64,000 nucleotides of DNA, taken from assembly GCA_947383275.1 (NCBI GenBank), contig CANDCW010000004.1, forward strand, positions 1 to 64,000, given 5' to 3'. The position numbers were made by a program, and so were the translations under genes. This document shows, piece by piece, positions 50,220 to 58,336 of this stretch. Source of the DNA: an uncultured Bacillota bacterium (GTDB taxonomy: Bacteria; Bacillota; Clostridia; Oscillospirales; Oscillospiraceae). How positions within the stretch are numbered: the first letter of the stretch is position 1; each line of letters opens with the position of its first letter. The notes under the pieces were generated by a model, which worked only from the letters and a program-made list of their open reading frames with translations, searched no databases and was not told where the DNA came from.

Positions 50220-51371
50220 CTATCTGTCATATCCGATATATTTCTCCAAAATTTCCAGCGGAACCCTGCTGTTTTCCTCATCACCAACTTTGGTAAATCC
50301 ATAGGTGTGGTAAAACTGCTGGGCGCGGCTGTTGTAGGGGGCGCAGCGCAGGCGCAGCTTGTCCCGGCCCATGGGGCGGTAGACGGCCACCGCCTGGCCG
50401 ATAAGCTGAACGCCCAGCCCCTTTCCCCGGCGCTCCGGAACGATGTAGCAGAAGGGGATGTACCCGGCGCCGTCCCCGCTGTACCGCTGGGGATCCAGCT
50501 GGAGGACGCCCGTCAGCCTATCTCCGGCAAAGGCCAGGGAGACTCCCCAGGGGGAGCGGGACATGTGCAGCTCCGCGTCCCGCACAAAGCCCTCGCCATC
50601 GAAGGGGACGTCCGGCCCGTGGGTGGAGGTCCAGGCTTCCCGGCGGGTCTTCAGGTAGATTTCCCGCTCGCTGGCCCAGTTAATGGGCCGGAACCACAGG
50701 TTTACATCCTCCGCTTTGCTGTCCTTCCGCCACCAGGATTGCCGGGCCAGGGTGGAGATGCTGTCAGAGAGGTGGGAATTGTCCAGCTCCATGGTAACGG
50801 TAAACCGCTCCCCGTCCCAGAGCACGCAGCTGACGGCTGTATTGTCCCCGTGGGGCATAGCGTGCCACTGCGCAGGAGGGACTGCCTTAACCCGCCCCAG
50901 GAATTGGCGGATGGCCATGCCGTGGCTGAACAGGGCGACGGTCTGCCCTAGGTGCTGCTGGGCGATATGGCGGACAGTCCCCTCCATCCGCTCCCCCAGC
51001 TGGGCAAAGCTCTCCCCATTGGGGACCGACCAGTCAGGAGATGTGGCGTTGAACAGCTCCAGCGCCGGAAGATGAAAATGCCGGGCTTCCCCCCAGGTCA
51101 GGTCCTCCCAGCTGCCCATGCTGATTTCCCGCAGGCCGGGATCGGTGCGCAGGGGGAGGCTTTTAGGGACATAGACGGCCCGGGCGGTGGTCATAGTGCG
51201 GTACAAATCGCTGGAGTACACCGCATCCACGGGGATATCCCGGAAGCGGTCCTCCAGGGCCTTGATCTGTTGGAAGCCGTTGTCGGTAATCAGGGCGTTG
51301 TACCAGCCGTGGATGCGCCGGTACAGATTTCCCTCCGCCTCCGCGTGGCGGATCAGGTAAATGGTGGTCAA
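50220..51371 (-). CDS. Fusion of histidine phosphatase and GNAT acetyltransferase
   Basis: 383 aa. Residues ~1-205 form a histidine phosphatase (phosphoglycerate-mutase superfamily): RHAEAEGN with catalytic His9, and the second His in FSHGMAIRQF. From ~217 a GNAT domain follows, with the acetyl-CoA loop RRGKGLG and the C-terminal NSRAQQFYHTYGF. Substrates are unknown. The likely start is TTG at 51371, 9 bases after AAGGA. It lies just downstream of pyrD (24 bases), so it may be read from the pyrimidine transcript. Confidence 0.85.
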   Translation of the reverse strand: MTTIYLIRHAEAEGNLYRRIHGWYNALITDNGFQQIKALEDRFRDIPVDAVYSSDLYRTMTTARAVYVPKSLPLRTDPGLREISMGSWEDLTWGEARHFHLPALELFNATSPDWSVPNGESFAQLGERMEGTVRHIAQQHLGQTVALFSHGMAIRQFLGRVKAVPPAQWHAMPHGDNTAVSCVLWDGERFTVTMELDNSHLSDSISTLARQSWWRKDSKAEDVNLWFRPINWASEREIYLKTRREAWTSTHGPDVPFDGEGFVRDAELHMSRSPWGVSLAFAGDRLTGVLQLDPQRYSGDGAGYIPFCYIVPERRGKGLGVQLIGQAVAVYRPMGRDKLRLRCAPYNSRAQQFYHTYGFTKVGDEENSRVPLEILEKYIGYDR

Positions 51372-51395
51372 TTGGATCAGTCCTTTTAAATTGGT

Positions 51396-52316
51396 TTACC
51401 AGGGCTTTACGCCGCCGGTAAGTTCCGCGATTGCCCCCAGCTTCTGTTTGGCCGCGATGTCCGCCAGGCCATCCCGGACTTTGAGGGGCGCGAAGGGATC
51501 GGCAAACAGCGCTGTGCCCACCGCTACGGCGGAGGCCCCGGCCAGCATGAGTTGGGCGGCGTCCTCCCCCCTGGCCACGCCGCCCATCCCTAAAATGGGG
51601 ACGCCGGCTGCTTGGGAGACCTCCCAGACCATGCGCACCGCCACCGGCAGCACAGCCGGGCCGGACAGTCCGCCGGTGTTCATTTTCAAAATGGGCCGGC
51701 GGGTGCTTACGTCGATGCGCATGCCCCGGATGGTGTTGATGAGGGACAGGGCGTCCGCCCCGGCCCCCTCCGCCGCTTTGGCAATCTCGGTGATATCCGT
51801 GACATTGGGAGACAGCTTTACCATCACGGGCACGCCCCCGGCGTGCTTTTTGGCCTCTTCTGTGACCTCGGCGGCCAGCTCGGGCCGGGTGCCGTAGGCC
51901 AGTCCGCCCGCTTTCACGTTGGGGCAGGAGATATTTACTTCAATCATATCCACCCCGGCCACGGCCAGCTTCTCACACATGACGCCGTACTCCTCCGGGG
52001 TGTTTCCGGAGATGTTGGCAATTACTTTTGTGTCAAACTGCCGCAGGAAGGGCAGCTCCTCGGCGATAAAAGCGTCTATTCCCGGGTTTTGCAGGCCCAC
52101 GGAATTCAAAATTCCCATGGGCGTTTCAGCGATGCGGGGGGCGGGGTTGCCCTCGCGCGGGTAGAGGGTTAGCCCTTTGGCGCAGATCCCTCCCAGCTCA
52201 GACAGATCATAGAACTGGCTGTACTCCCGGCCGAAGCCGAAGGTGCCCGAAGCGACGACAACGGGATTTTTCAGCGTTACACCGGCCAAGCTGACCTGCA
52301 TATTCACGTCAGGCAT
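51396..52316 (-). CDS. pyrD: Dihydroorotate dehydrogenase B, catalytic subunit
   Basis: 306 aa. FMN-dependent oxidation of dihydroorotate to orotate in pyrimidine synthesis, with electrons passed to PyrK and NAD+. Motifs: VVVASGTFGFG, VEVNISCPNVKAGG (with the catalytic Cys after it in class 1B enzymes at the usual loop), and GMGGVARGEDAAQLMLAGA. Start at 52316 with GGAGG upstream; overlaps pyrK by 8 bp. Confidence 0.95.
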   Translation of the reverse strand: MPDVNMQVSLAGVTLKNPVVVASGTFGFGREYSQFYDLSELGGICAKGLTLYPREGNPAPRIAETPMGILNSVGLQNPGIDAFIAEELPFLRQFDTKVIANISGNTPEEYGVMCEKLAVAGVDMIEVNISCPNVKAGGLAYGTRPELAAEVTEEAKKHAGGVPVMVKLSPNVTDITEIAKAAEGAGADALSLINTIRGMRIDVSTRRPILKMNTGGLSGPAVLPVAVRMVWEVSQAAGVPILGMGGVARGEDAAQLMLAGASAVAVGTALFADPFAPLKVRDGLADIAAKQKLGAIAELTGGVKPW

Positions 52317-53094
52317 CCCAATCCACCTCCTGGGCGTTGAATACCGGGCCGTCCTTGCAAACATGTTTCCGGGAGCCGTCCTTCATGCCGCAGGCGCACA
52401 CCAGGCAGGCCCCGATCCCGCAGCCCATCCGCTCCTCCATGGACACCTGGCAGGGCACGCCAAATTCAGCGGCCACTTTTGCCACGCTTTTCAGCATGGG
52501 CTTGGGCCCGCAGGCCAGGACGGCGGCATAGCTGTTGTCCTGTTCCAATAGGTCATGGACCTGGGCGTCCACAAAGCCGTGGAGGCCCAGCGTCCCATCG
52601 TCGGTACAGATGCGGGTCTGCTCGCAGTGGTCCTGAAAACGACTGGTGATGATAGGGAACGCCTTATCCTTCGTGCGGAATCCCAATACCGCGACCCGGG
52701 GCCATTCCAGGCATTCCGCATACTGCATCAGCGGCGGAATCCCAATACCGCCGCCAACCAGAAGATAGCGCCCCGGCTGGGCCACGTCAAACCCGTTGCC
52801 CAGAGGGCCGAGCACATCCAGCTTATCGCCAACCCTTCGCTGGGACAGCCACCTTGTGCCCTCTCCCCGGACCTCAAAGATCAAGGTAGCCAAGTCCTCC
52901 GGCTCGTCACACCCGGCGTAGGCCACCGAAATAGGGCGGCGAAGCAGCTGGCCGTCCCCGCATTTGATGTGCAGAAACTGCCCGCCCCGCAGGCCATCCC
53001 GCTCCACCATTTTGCCAACCTCCAAAACCATCCAGTAGGTATTGGCGTCCAGCCGGTCCATCTCTACAATCTTACACTTATGTTCCACTTTCAT
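52309..53094 (-). CDS. pyrK: Dihydroorotate dehydrogenase B, electron-transfer subunit PyrK
   Basis: 261 aa. FAD- and NAD-binding ferredoxin-reductase fold (RRPISVAYAG; LVGGGIGIPPLMQYAE) with a C-terminal [2Fe-2S] cluster site (CGIGACLVCACG and a fourth Cys in KHVCKDGPVF). Partner of PyrD. I set the start at 53094 (MKVEHKCKIVEMD). Confidence 0.95.
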   Translation of the reverse strand: MKVEHKCKIVEMDRLDANTYWMVLEVGKMVERDGLRGGQFLHIKCGDGQLLRRPISVAYAGCDEPEDLATLIFEVRGEGTRWLSQRRVGDKLDVLGPLGNGFDVAQPGRYLLVGGGIGIPPLMQYAECLEWPRVAVLGFRTKDKAFPIITSRFQDHCEQTRICTDDGTLGLHGFVDAQVHDLLEQDNSYAAVLACGPKPMLKSVAKVAAEFGVPCQVSMEERMGCGIGACLVCACGMKDGSRKHVCKDGPVFNAQEVDWDA

Positions 53095-53108
53095 CGCTGC
53101 ACCACTTT

Positions 53109-53621
53109 CTATTTCTCCCAGGGCGGCTTTTTGCCCGGCCGGAACCGGACGGGCTTCGGTTTTTCTACCGGCTTCTCCGCCGGAATTGGGACGTCCTCCT
53201 CCACTGTCGTGTAATGGAGGAAGGCGGAATCGAAAAACTTTACCTGCCCGCAGCGGTCGCAACGGAACATGATCATGTTCCCGGTGTAGGACTGAAACAG
53301 GTCTGTCCTGCTGAGGAACGACACCTCGTCCACCTGGGCCATCTCCTGTCCGCAGCAGGCCAGCGACTTCTCCTGATACTCCCGGCGTTTGGCCTCCTGG
53401 GCCAGCGCTGCGTCCAGCTTGTCCAAGTACTCCTGAATGCTCTCCGGCGTCCGGGCCCGGCCCGTCTCAAGGGCCAGGCGGGCCCGCTGGCGCATAGGCA
53501 GGCCGATGTACCGGTCCCGGCACGCGCCGCACACCGGCTGGGTGACGCCGCCGCACACCAGGACGTCGCCCCCGTTCCAGATGGTAGTCTCCTTGCCGCA
53601 GAAGATACAGATATCCGCCAT
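53109..53621 (-). CDS. Unknown protein with two pairs of zinc-ribbon cysteines, in the pyr operon
   Basis: 170 aa from ATG 53621 (GGGAG 5 bases before). Opens with CIFCGKE and a second pair CGAC, then a helical middle (LDKLDAALAQEAKRREYQEK), then CCGQ and CDRCGQVKFFDS and a Pro/Lys-rich tail ending KKPPWEK. Likely a zinc-binding protein; no family recognised. It sits between pyrF and pyrK, so it shares their transcript. Confidence 0.78.
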   Translation of the reverse strand: MADICIFCGKETTIWNGGDVLVCGGVTQPVCGACRDRYIGLPMRQRARLALETGRARTPESIQEYLDKLDAALAQEAKRREYQEKSLACCGQEMAQVDEVSFLSRTDLFQSYTGNMIMFRCDRCGQVKFFDSAFLHYTTVEEDVPIPAEKPVEKPKPVRFRPGKKPPWEK

Positions 53622-53638
53622 CGCCTCTCCCTTCCGCA

Positions 53639-54562
53639 TTACACGACAGTCACAAACTGCCAGATGTCGTCCCGCATTTTGAGGGCGGCGTCCCGGGCGG
53701 CCCCGGCGAAGTCATGGCCGTCCCCTCCGGTCTTCTGCCAGGCGCACATGATGCCCCGGGAGGAGTTGACAATTGCCCCGTGGCCGTACTTGTCAAAGGC
53801 GTACCGCACGTCCTCCGCCGTGCCCCCCTGGGCGCCGTAGCCGGGCACCAGGAAAAAGGTCTTTTCCAGCCGCTTTCTCAAGGCGCGGATGTCGGATGGA
53901 TATGTGGCTCCGGTGACCGCCCCGGCACAGGTATACCCGTATTTGCCTTCGGTTCCGGCGGCGATGCGCTCGTTTAAGTCGCCCATTACCTGATACACCG
54001 TCCGGTCGCCGGCGGGGATGTCCTGAAGCTCCCCGGAGCCGGGGTTGGAGGTCTTTACCAGAACAAAGACGCACTTGTCCTCGGCTTTCGCCGCCGCCAG
54101 GAAGGGCCGGATGGAGTCGGAGCCCATGTAGCCGTTGAGGGTGACGCAGTCAGCGTCAAAGGACTTGAACTGCTCTCCCTGGATTTTGGCGCCGGACAGC
54201 CAGCCCTCGGCGTAGGCTGCGGCGGTGGAGCCGATGTCCCCCCGCTTGATGTCCGCAATGACGAACAGGCCCTTCTCCTTGGCGTAGCGGATGGTACGCT
54301 CCAGCACCTCCATTCCCTGCCAGCCCAGGTTCTCGTAGTAAGCGGCCTGGGGCTTGACGGCGGGCACGATGTCGCACAGCGCGTCGATAAGGCCCGCGTT
54401 GAACTGCCAAATGGCCTCGGCGGCTCCCTTCAGGCTTACGCCGTGCTCCTCAAAGGCGGCCTGGCGGATATGCTCCGGGACATATTCAATCCGGGCGTCC
54501 AGCCCCGCCACAGTGGGGTTTTTCATGGCGCGGATCTGATCCTGCAAAACATCGAATGACAT
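53639..54562 (-). CDS. pyrF: Orotidine 5'-phosphate decarboxylase (group 2)
   Basis: 307 aa, the longer PyrF type. Converts OMP to UMP. Catalytic Lys lies in DIKRGDIGSTA; NPTVAGLDARIEYVP at the N-terminus and VPGYGAQGGTAEDV near the C-terminus are characteristic. Starts 4 bases after pyrC ends. Confidence 0.95.
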   Translation of the reverse strand: MSFDVLQDQIRAMKNPTVAGLDARIEYVPEHIRQAAFEEHGVSLKGAAEAIWQFNAGLIDALCDIVPAVKPQAAYYENLGWQGMEVLERTIRYAKEKGLFVIADIKRGDIGSTAAAYAEGWLSGAKIQGEQFKSFDADCVTLNGYMGSDSIRPFLAAAKAEDKCVFVLVKTSNPGSGELQDIPAGDRTVYQVMGDLNERIAAGTEGKYGYTCAGAVTGATYPSDIRALRKRLEKTFFLVPGYGAQGGTAEDVRYAFDKYGHGAIVNSSRGIMCAWQKTGGDGHDFAGAARDAALKMRDDIWQFVTVV

Positions 54563-54566
54563 GGTA

Positions 54567-55850
54567 TCAATTCCTTTCGTCCTGATAAATGACTTCGCCC
54601 TTGACGACGGTGTACTTTACCCGGCCCCTGACGGTCCTGCCGGCGAAGGGGGTGTTGCGGGCCTTGGAGGCGAACAGGAGCGGGTCGATGACCCAGCTCT
54701 CATCCGGGTCAAAGACCACAAGGTCGGCGACAACCCCGATGGACATGCGCCCCCGGGCAATGTGCAGGATGTCGGCGGGGTTGGTGGACATGCGCCGGAG
54801 GATGGAGGGGAGGTCCATCTTCCTGGTGTGGTACAGCTGGGTGAGGGCAATGGCCAGGCTGGTCTCCAGCCCAATCATGCCGCTGGGCGCCCGGCTGAGG
54901 GGCCGGGCCTTTTCGTCTACAGAGTGGGGGGCGTGGTCGGTGGCGATTGCGTCAATGGTGCCGTCCTTCAGCCCGGCGATGATGCCGTGGACGTCCTTCA
55001 GGGTGCGCAGAGGTGGGTTGACCCGGGCCTGGGAGCCCTGGGCGAGCACCTCGTCCTCGGTGAGGGTAAAATACTGGGGGCAGGTTTCGCAGGTGATGAG
55101 GACGCCCTTTTTCTTCATCTTCCGGATGATATCCACGCTCCGGGCGGTGGATACATGGCAGATATGGACCCGGGCGCCGGTCTCCTCGGCCAGCATGGCG
55201 TCCCGCATGACCATAATCTCCTCGGCAATGGCGGGCCGTCCCTCCAGCCAGAGCTGGCGTGACACGCTGCCCTCGTTTACGGCCCGCCCGGCCACCATGG
55301 AGGTGTCCTCGCAGTGGCACAGCACCGGCAGCTCCAGCTGGCGGGCGCGGATCAGCACGTCCCGCATCAGGTTGGCGTTGTCCACGTTGTTGCCGTCGTC
55401 GGACAGCGCCACCGCCCCCGCCGCCTTCAGGGCCTCGGCGTCGGTGGGCTCCTCCCCCCTCAGGCCCATGGACAGGGCCGCGATAGGATACACGCTCACG
55501 CCGTTGGCCTGCGCGGCCCGGTCCTTCACGTACTTCACCTGTTCGGGGCAGTCTACCGCTGGGCTTGTGTTGGCCATGCAGGCCAGGGAGGTTACGCCCC
55601 CCCGGGCGGCCGCGGCGCAGCCGGTAAAAATGTCCTCCTTATAAGTCAGGCCCGGGTCCCGGAGGTGGACGTGCATATCCACCAGCCCCGGGGCCACCAT
55701 CAGCCCGGAGGCGTCGATCACCTGGTCGGCCTCACAGTCCAGGCCGCGCTCCAGCAGGCCCACCCGGCCGTTCTCCGCCAAAATGTCCTGAAGCAGGACG
55801 GTCCCCGTGACTGGGTGGACCACCCGCCCATTTTTAATCAAAAGTCTCAT
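54567..55850 (-). CDS. pyrC: Dihydroorotase
   Basis: 427 aa, class I dihydroorotase. Metal-binding His pair in DMHVHLRDPG; further ligands in CHCEDTSMV, HICHVSTARS and ATDHAPHS. Cyclises carbamoyl-aspartate to dihydroorotate. First gene of the pyr operon here; carA/B, pyrB and pyrE are not in the window. GGAGG precedes the ATG. Confidence 0.96.
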   Translation of the reverse strand: MRLLIKNGRVVHPVTGTVLLQDILAENGRVGLLERGLDCEADQVIDASGLMVAPGLVDMHVHLRDPGLTYKEDIFTGCAAAARGGVTSLACMANTSPAVDCPEQVKYVKDRAAQANGVSVYPIAALSMGLRGEEPTDAEALKAAGAVALSDDGNNVDNANLMRDVLIRARQLELPVLCHCEDTSMVAGRAVNEGSVSRQLWLEGRPAIAEEIMVMRDAMLAEETGARVHICHVSTARSVDIIRKMKKKGVLITCETCPQYFTLTEDEVLAQGSQARVNPPLRTLKDVHGIIAGLKDGTIDAIATDHAPHSVDEKARPLSRAPSGMIGLETSLAIALTQLYHTRKMDLPSILRRMSTNPADILHIARGRMSIGVVADLVVFDPDESWVIDPLLFASKARNTPFAGRTVRGRVKYTVVKGEVIYQDERN

Positions 55851-55916
55851 ACACTTCCTCCGCGCGTTTGTGGTTTCAATGCCTTCGTGCGGCTATGCGC
55901 ACAATTCTAATATTAA

Positions 55917-55945
55917 ATTATAGCGGAACATGCAGGATTTAGCAA
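55917..55945 (-). promoter_or_regulatory. Promoter of the pyrC-pyrF-pyrK-pyrD operon
   Basis: Minus strand TTGCTA (55945-55940), 17-base spacer, TATAAT (55922-55917). The ~60-base leader has a small hairpin (GTGCG/CGCAC) but no long PyrR-type attenuator is apparent. Confidence 0.7.
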
Positions 55946-55982
55946 CGAGTTTTTCAAATTTTCAGGAAACACTACTGACAGC

Positions 55983-56003
55983 GGAGAATGATTGAAATTC
56001 TCC
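55983..56003. repeat. 7-bp inverted repeat upstream of the 63-aa gene
   Basis: GGAGAAT, 7 bases, ATTCTCC, 21 bases before the ATG at 56025. A possible operator or mRNA hairpin. Confidence 0.45.
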
Positions 56004-56024
56004 GGAAAAAGGAGGGAAACCGGA

Positions 56025-56216
56025 ATGTACGGAAATTCCAACAGCTGCCATAGCTGCGGCTCGTTCCTGATGGGGGCCGCGGCCGGTATGGCGGCGGGCG
56101 CCGTCATGGGCATGACCATGGCCCCGTCCAGTCGGCAGATCAAGCGGACCGCCCATAGGGCCGCCCGCCGGGTCAACGAGGCCATCGACCATTTGGCCGA
56201 CGCCATGGATATGTAA
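56025..56216 (+). CDS. Small protein with Gly/Ala/Met hydrophobic segment, unknown function
   Basis: 63 aa. Start ATG at 56025 with AGGAGG 9 bases upstream. After a short Cys-containing head (CHSCGS) comes a Gly/Ala/Met segment (FLMGAAAGMAAGAVMGMTMA) that could form a membrane helix, then a basic amphipathic tail. The outline resembles YtxH-type small stress or spore proteins, but this is not established. Confidence 0.7.
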   Translation: MYGNSNSCHSCGSFLMGAAAGMAAGAVMGMTMAPSSRQIKRTAHRAARRVNEAIDHLADAMDM

Positions 56217-56222
56217 ACGCGG

Positions 56223-56250
56223 CCAGCCCCCGGCACAAGCCGGGGGCTGG
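56223..56250. terminator. Hairpin between convergent genes
   Basis: 12-bp perfect GC-rich stem (56223-56234 with 56239-56250), 4-base loop. The T content after it is modest on both strands. Confidence 0.7.
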
Positions 56251-56256
56251 TTCCAA

Positions 56257-57063
56257 TCAATACAGCCGGTCTAAAATATCCACAATGTCGCCGACGACGC
56301 CGTCGTTGCAGTGACACAGGACGCGGGCACCCCAGTCTCTCACCTCCTGGGCGGAGTTGGCGGGAGCGAAGGGAATGGCGGACAGCTCCAGCATGGGGAT
56401 GTCGTTCTGGTTGTCCCCCACGCAGTAGATGTGCTCCGGGGCAATACCCAGCATCCAGGCCACCCGGGCCACTCCGCCGCCCTTGTTGCTGCCCTTCGCG
56501 GTCAGCTCCAGGTATCGGGGGTTGGAGAAGATGGCTTCGTACCGCCCCCCGTGCGCCTCCAGAAGCAGGGCCTGGGCCTGAAGCAGCACGTCCCGCTCCA
56601 TATGGAACAGGGCTTTCACCCAGGGAGTGGGCATGTCGGCCACCGGACACTGTGTGTAGCTGCAATTGACCTTTTTCAGGTGGGCCAGAGTGATATAGTT
56701 GGGGTTGCACACATAGATGTCCTCCCCGTGATAGACCTCCAGGGACAGGGAGGGGAGCTCCTCCATGATCCGCGCCAGGTCCCGAGGGGCCGTGGCGGGC
56801 AGGTGGGTCTGTTCCAGCATTTTGTCCGCCTGGAAGTCGTAAATGGCCGCGCCGTTGGAGAGCACCGCCGGGGCGTTCATGGGGATAAGGGGCGCGTAGG
56901 GGGCGAACGTGCGGTGGGCCCGCCCGGTGGATATGACAAAATAGCCGCCCTCCCGGGTAAAATAGCGGATGGCCTCCAGGTTGCGCTGGGGGATGTGCAG
57001 GTCCAGGCCGTACAGCGTGTCGTCAAAGTCGCTGGCCAGCAGCAGACCGTCAAATTTTCCCAT
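56257..57063 (-). CDS. HAD superfamily hydrolase, Cof subfamily
   Basis: 268 aa. HAD motif I is LASDFDDTLYGLD, motif II ISTGRAH, motif IV GDNQNDIPMLE. A cap domain in the middle places it in the Cof/IIB phosphatases, which act on sugar phosphates or related metabolites; the true substrate is unknown. AGGAGG lies 5 bases before the ATG. Confidence 0.9.
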   Translation of the reverse strand: MGKFDGLLLASDFDDTLYGLDLHIPQRNLEAIRYFTREGGYFVISTGRAHRTFAPYAPLIPMNAPAVLSNGAAIYDFQADKMLEQTHLPATAPRDLARIMEELPSLSLEVYHGEDIYVCNPNYITLAHLKKVNCSYTQCPVADMPTPWVKALFHMERDVLLQAQALLLEAHGGRYEAIFSNPRYLELTAKGSNKGGGVARVAWMLGIAPEHIYCVGDNQNDIPMLELSAIPFAPANSAQEVRDWGARVLCHCNDGVVGDIVDILDRLY

Positions 57064-57102
57064 TGGGGCCTCCTTCCGCCCCTTCGGGGCTCATCTCATC
57101 TT

Positions 57103-57131
57103 ATTTTAGATAGGAAATCGGGGTTTGTCAA
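57103..57131 (-). promoter_or_regulatory. Promoter of the HAD hydrolase gene
   Basis: Minus strand TTGACA (57131-57126), 17-base spacer, TAAAAT (57108-57103). Its -35 is one arm of an inverted repeat shared with the divergent ylmH promoter. Confidence 0.75.
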
Positions 57132-57139
57132 GCCTCTCC

Positions 57140-57168
57140 TTGACATTCCCAGCTCCTCCCGATATACT
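57140..57168 (+). promoter_or_regulatory. Promoter of ylmH
   Basis: TTGACA (57140-57145), 17-base spacer, TATACT (57163-57168). The two divergent -35 boxes are only 8 bases apart. Confidence 0.82.
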
Positions 57169-57203
57169 GGAGCGGACCACAAAGAATCAAGGAGGAGCCC
57201 GCT

Positions 57204-58004
57204 GTGAATAAAAAAGAGCTGCTGGACCGCTGCGCCCGCGACGGGTCGGAGCGCATCCTGCTGGCCCGGGTGCTGGATAAGCTGGAGCTGTCTCAAAGCC
57301 GGGGCGTCCCCGCCCACACGCCCTTTCTCTCCCTGGGGGAGCAGGCGTCGGTGACGGACCTGCTCAACGCCTGGGGCCGGCCCCGGCATCTGTTCTGGGG
57401 CGGCTTTTCCGGCAGTGAGCGGAATGTCTGCTTTTTCCCCGCCGGCTGGCAGGAGGATGACGGCATCTTGTCCGATCCGGAGGGCCCTCTGACCGCAGTC
57501 CAGGGGACGTTTCCGCCTGGGGCGTCCCTCACCCACCGGGACATCTTGGGTTCCCTCATGGGACTGGGACTCACCCGGGAGGTGCTGGGGGACATCCTTT
57601 TGCCCCAGCCGTCCCTGTGCCAGGTGGTGGTTTTGCGGGAGGCGGCGCCCATCCTGTTGTCCCAGTGGGAGGGGGCCGGGCGCTATCAGGCGAGCCTGGC
57701 TGAAATTGCCCTGGACCGGCTCTCGCCCAAACCGCCCCAGGTGAAAACCATACGGGACACCGTGGCCACCCCCCGCTTGGACGCGGTGGCGGCAGCCGGG
57801 TTTTCCCTGTCCCGGGGCAAGGCCGCCGGGCTCATTGCTTCGGGGAAGGTGGCCCTCAACCACCGGGAGTGCCTCAAGGCCGGCCGGCAGGTCAGCGAGG
57901 GAGACGTGCTCACCTGCCGGGGACTGGGCAAGTGCGTTGTCCGGGAGGTGCCGGGACACTCCAAGAAGGGCAGGACAATGCTGGTGATCGACCGCTACCT
58001 ATAG
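57204..58004 (+). CDS. ylmH: YlmH-type S4-domain RNA-binding protein
   Basis: 266 aa. The C-terminal S4 domain is clear (RLDAVAAAGFSLSRGKAAGL, then GKVALNHRECLKAG); the N-terminal part (LLDRCARDGSERILLARVLD; HLFWGGFSGSERNVCFFPAG) matches the YlmH N-terminal domain. YlmH homologues act on stalled or collided ribosomes and are usually in the cell-division dcw region; here the gene stands with DUF896 instead. GTG start with AAGGAGG 8 bases upstream. Confidence 0.9.
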   Translation: MNKKELLDRCARDGSERILLARVLDKLELSQSRGVPAHTPFLSLGEQASVTDLLNAWGRPRHLFWGGFSGSERNVCFFPAGWQEDDGILSDPEGPLTAVQGTFPPGASLTHRDILGSLMGLGLTREVLGDILLPQPSLCQVVVLREAAPILLSQWEGAGRYQASLAEIALDRLSPKPPQVKTIRDTVATPRLDAVAAAGFSLSRGKAAGLIASGKVALNHRECLKAGRQVSEGDVLTCRGLGKCVVREVPGHSKKGRTMLVIDRYL

Positions 58005-58051
58005 CCCCGGGGAAGCGGAAATTTCCGGCTTTTCAAAGAAAGGAGGCCCAT

Positions 58052-58255
58052 ATGGAGCAAAAAAAGATCGACCGCATCAATGAGTTGGCCCGGAAAGCCA
58101 AGGCCGGGGGCCTGACGGACGAGGAAACCGCCGAGCGGGACGCCCTGCGCCGGGAGTATATCAACGCGTTCAAATCCAGCCTGACGGCCCAGCTGGACAA
58201 CACCTATGTGCAGTACCCGGATGGGACCCGGAAGAAGCTGAGAAAAAAGATTTAA
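58052..58255 (+). CDS. DUF896 family small protein (YnzC-like)
   Basis: 67 aa, the usual family size. The pattern IDRINELARKAKAGGLTDEE, then ERDALRREYINAFK is diagnostic of DUF896. Helical, charged; function unknown, found widely in Firmicutes. AAAGGAGG precedes the ATG. Confidence 0.92.
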   Translation: MEQKKIDRINELARKAKAGGLTDEETAERDALRREYINAFKSSLTAQLDNTYVQYPDGTRKKLRKKI

Positions 58256-58267
58256 CCATTTCTTAAT

Positions 58268-58296
58268 TTGACAACCCGGCCATTTTCTGCCATAAT
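58268..58296 (+). promoter_or_regulatory. Promoter of the degV-type gene
   Basis: TTGACA (58268-58273), 17-base spacer, CATAAT (58291-58296). Confidence 0.72.
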
Positions 58297-58336
58297 TACA
58301 TTACTTTGCACCGGTGAGCGAAAAGGAGGCCCTATC

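Noticed and set aside
55851..55916. PyrR-dependent attenuator before pyrC
   Set aside because: The leader is only about 60 bases and shows no mutually exclusive terminator and antiterminator.
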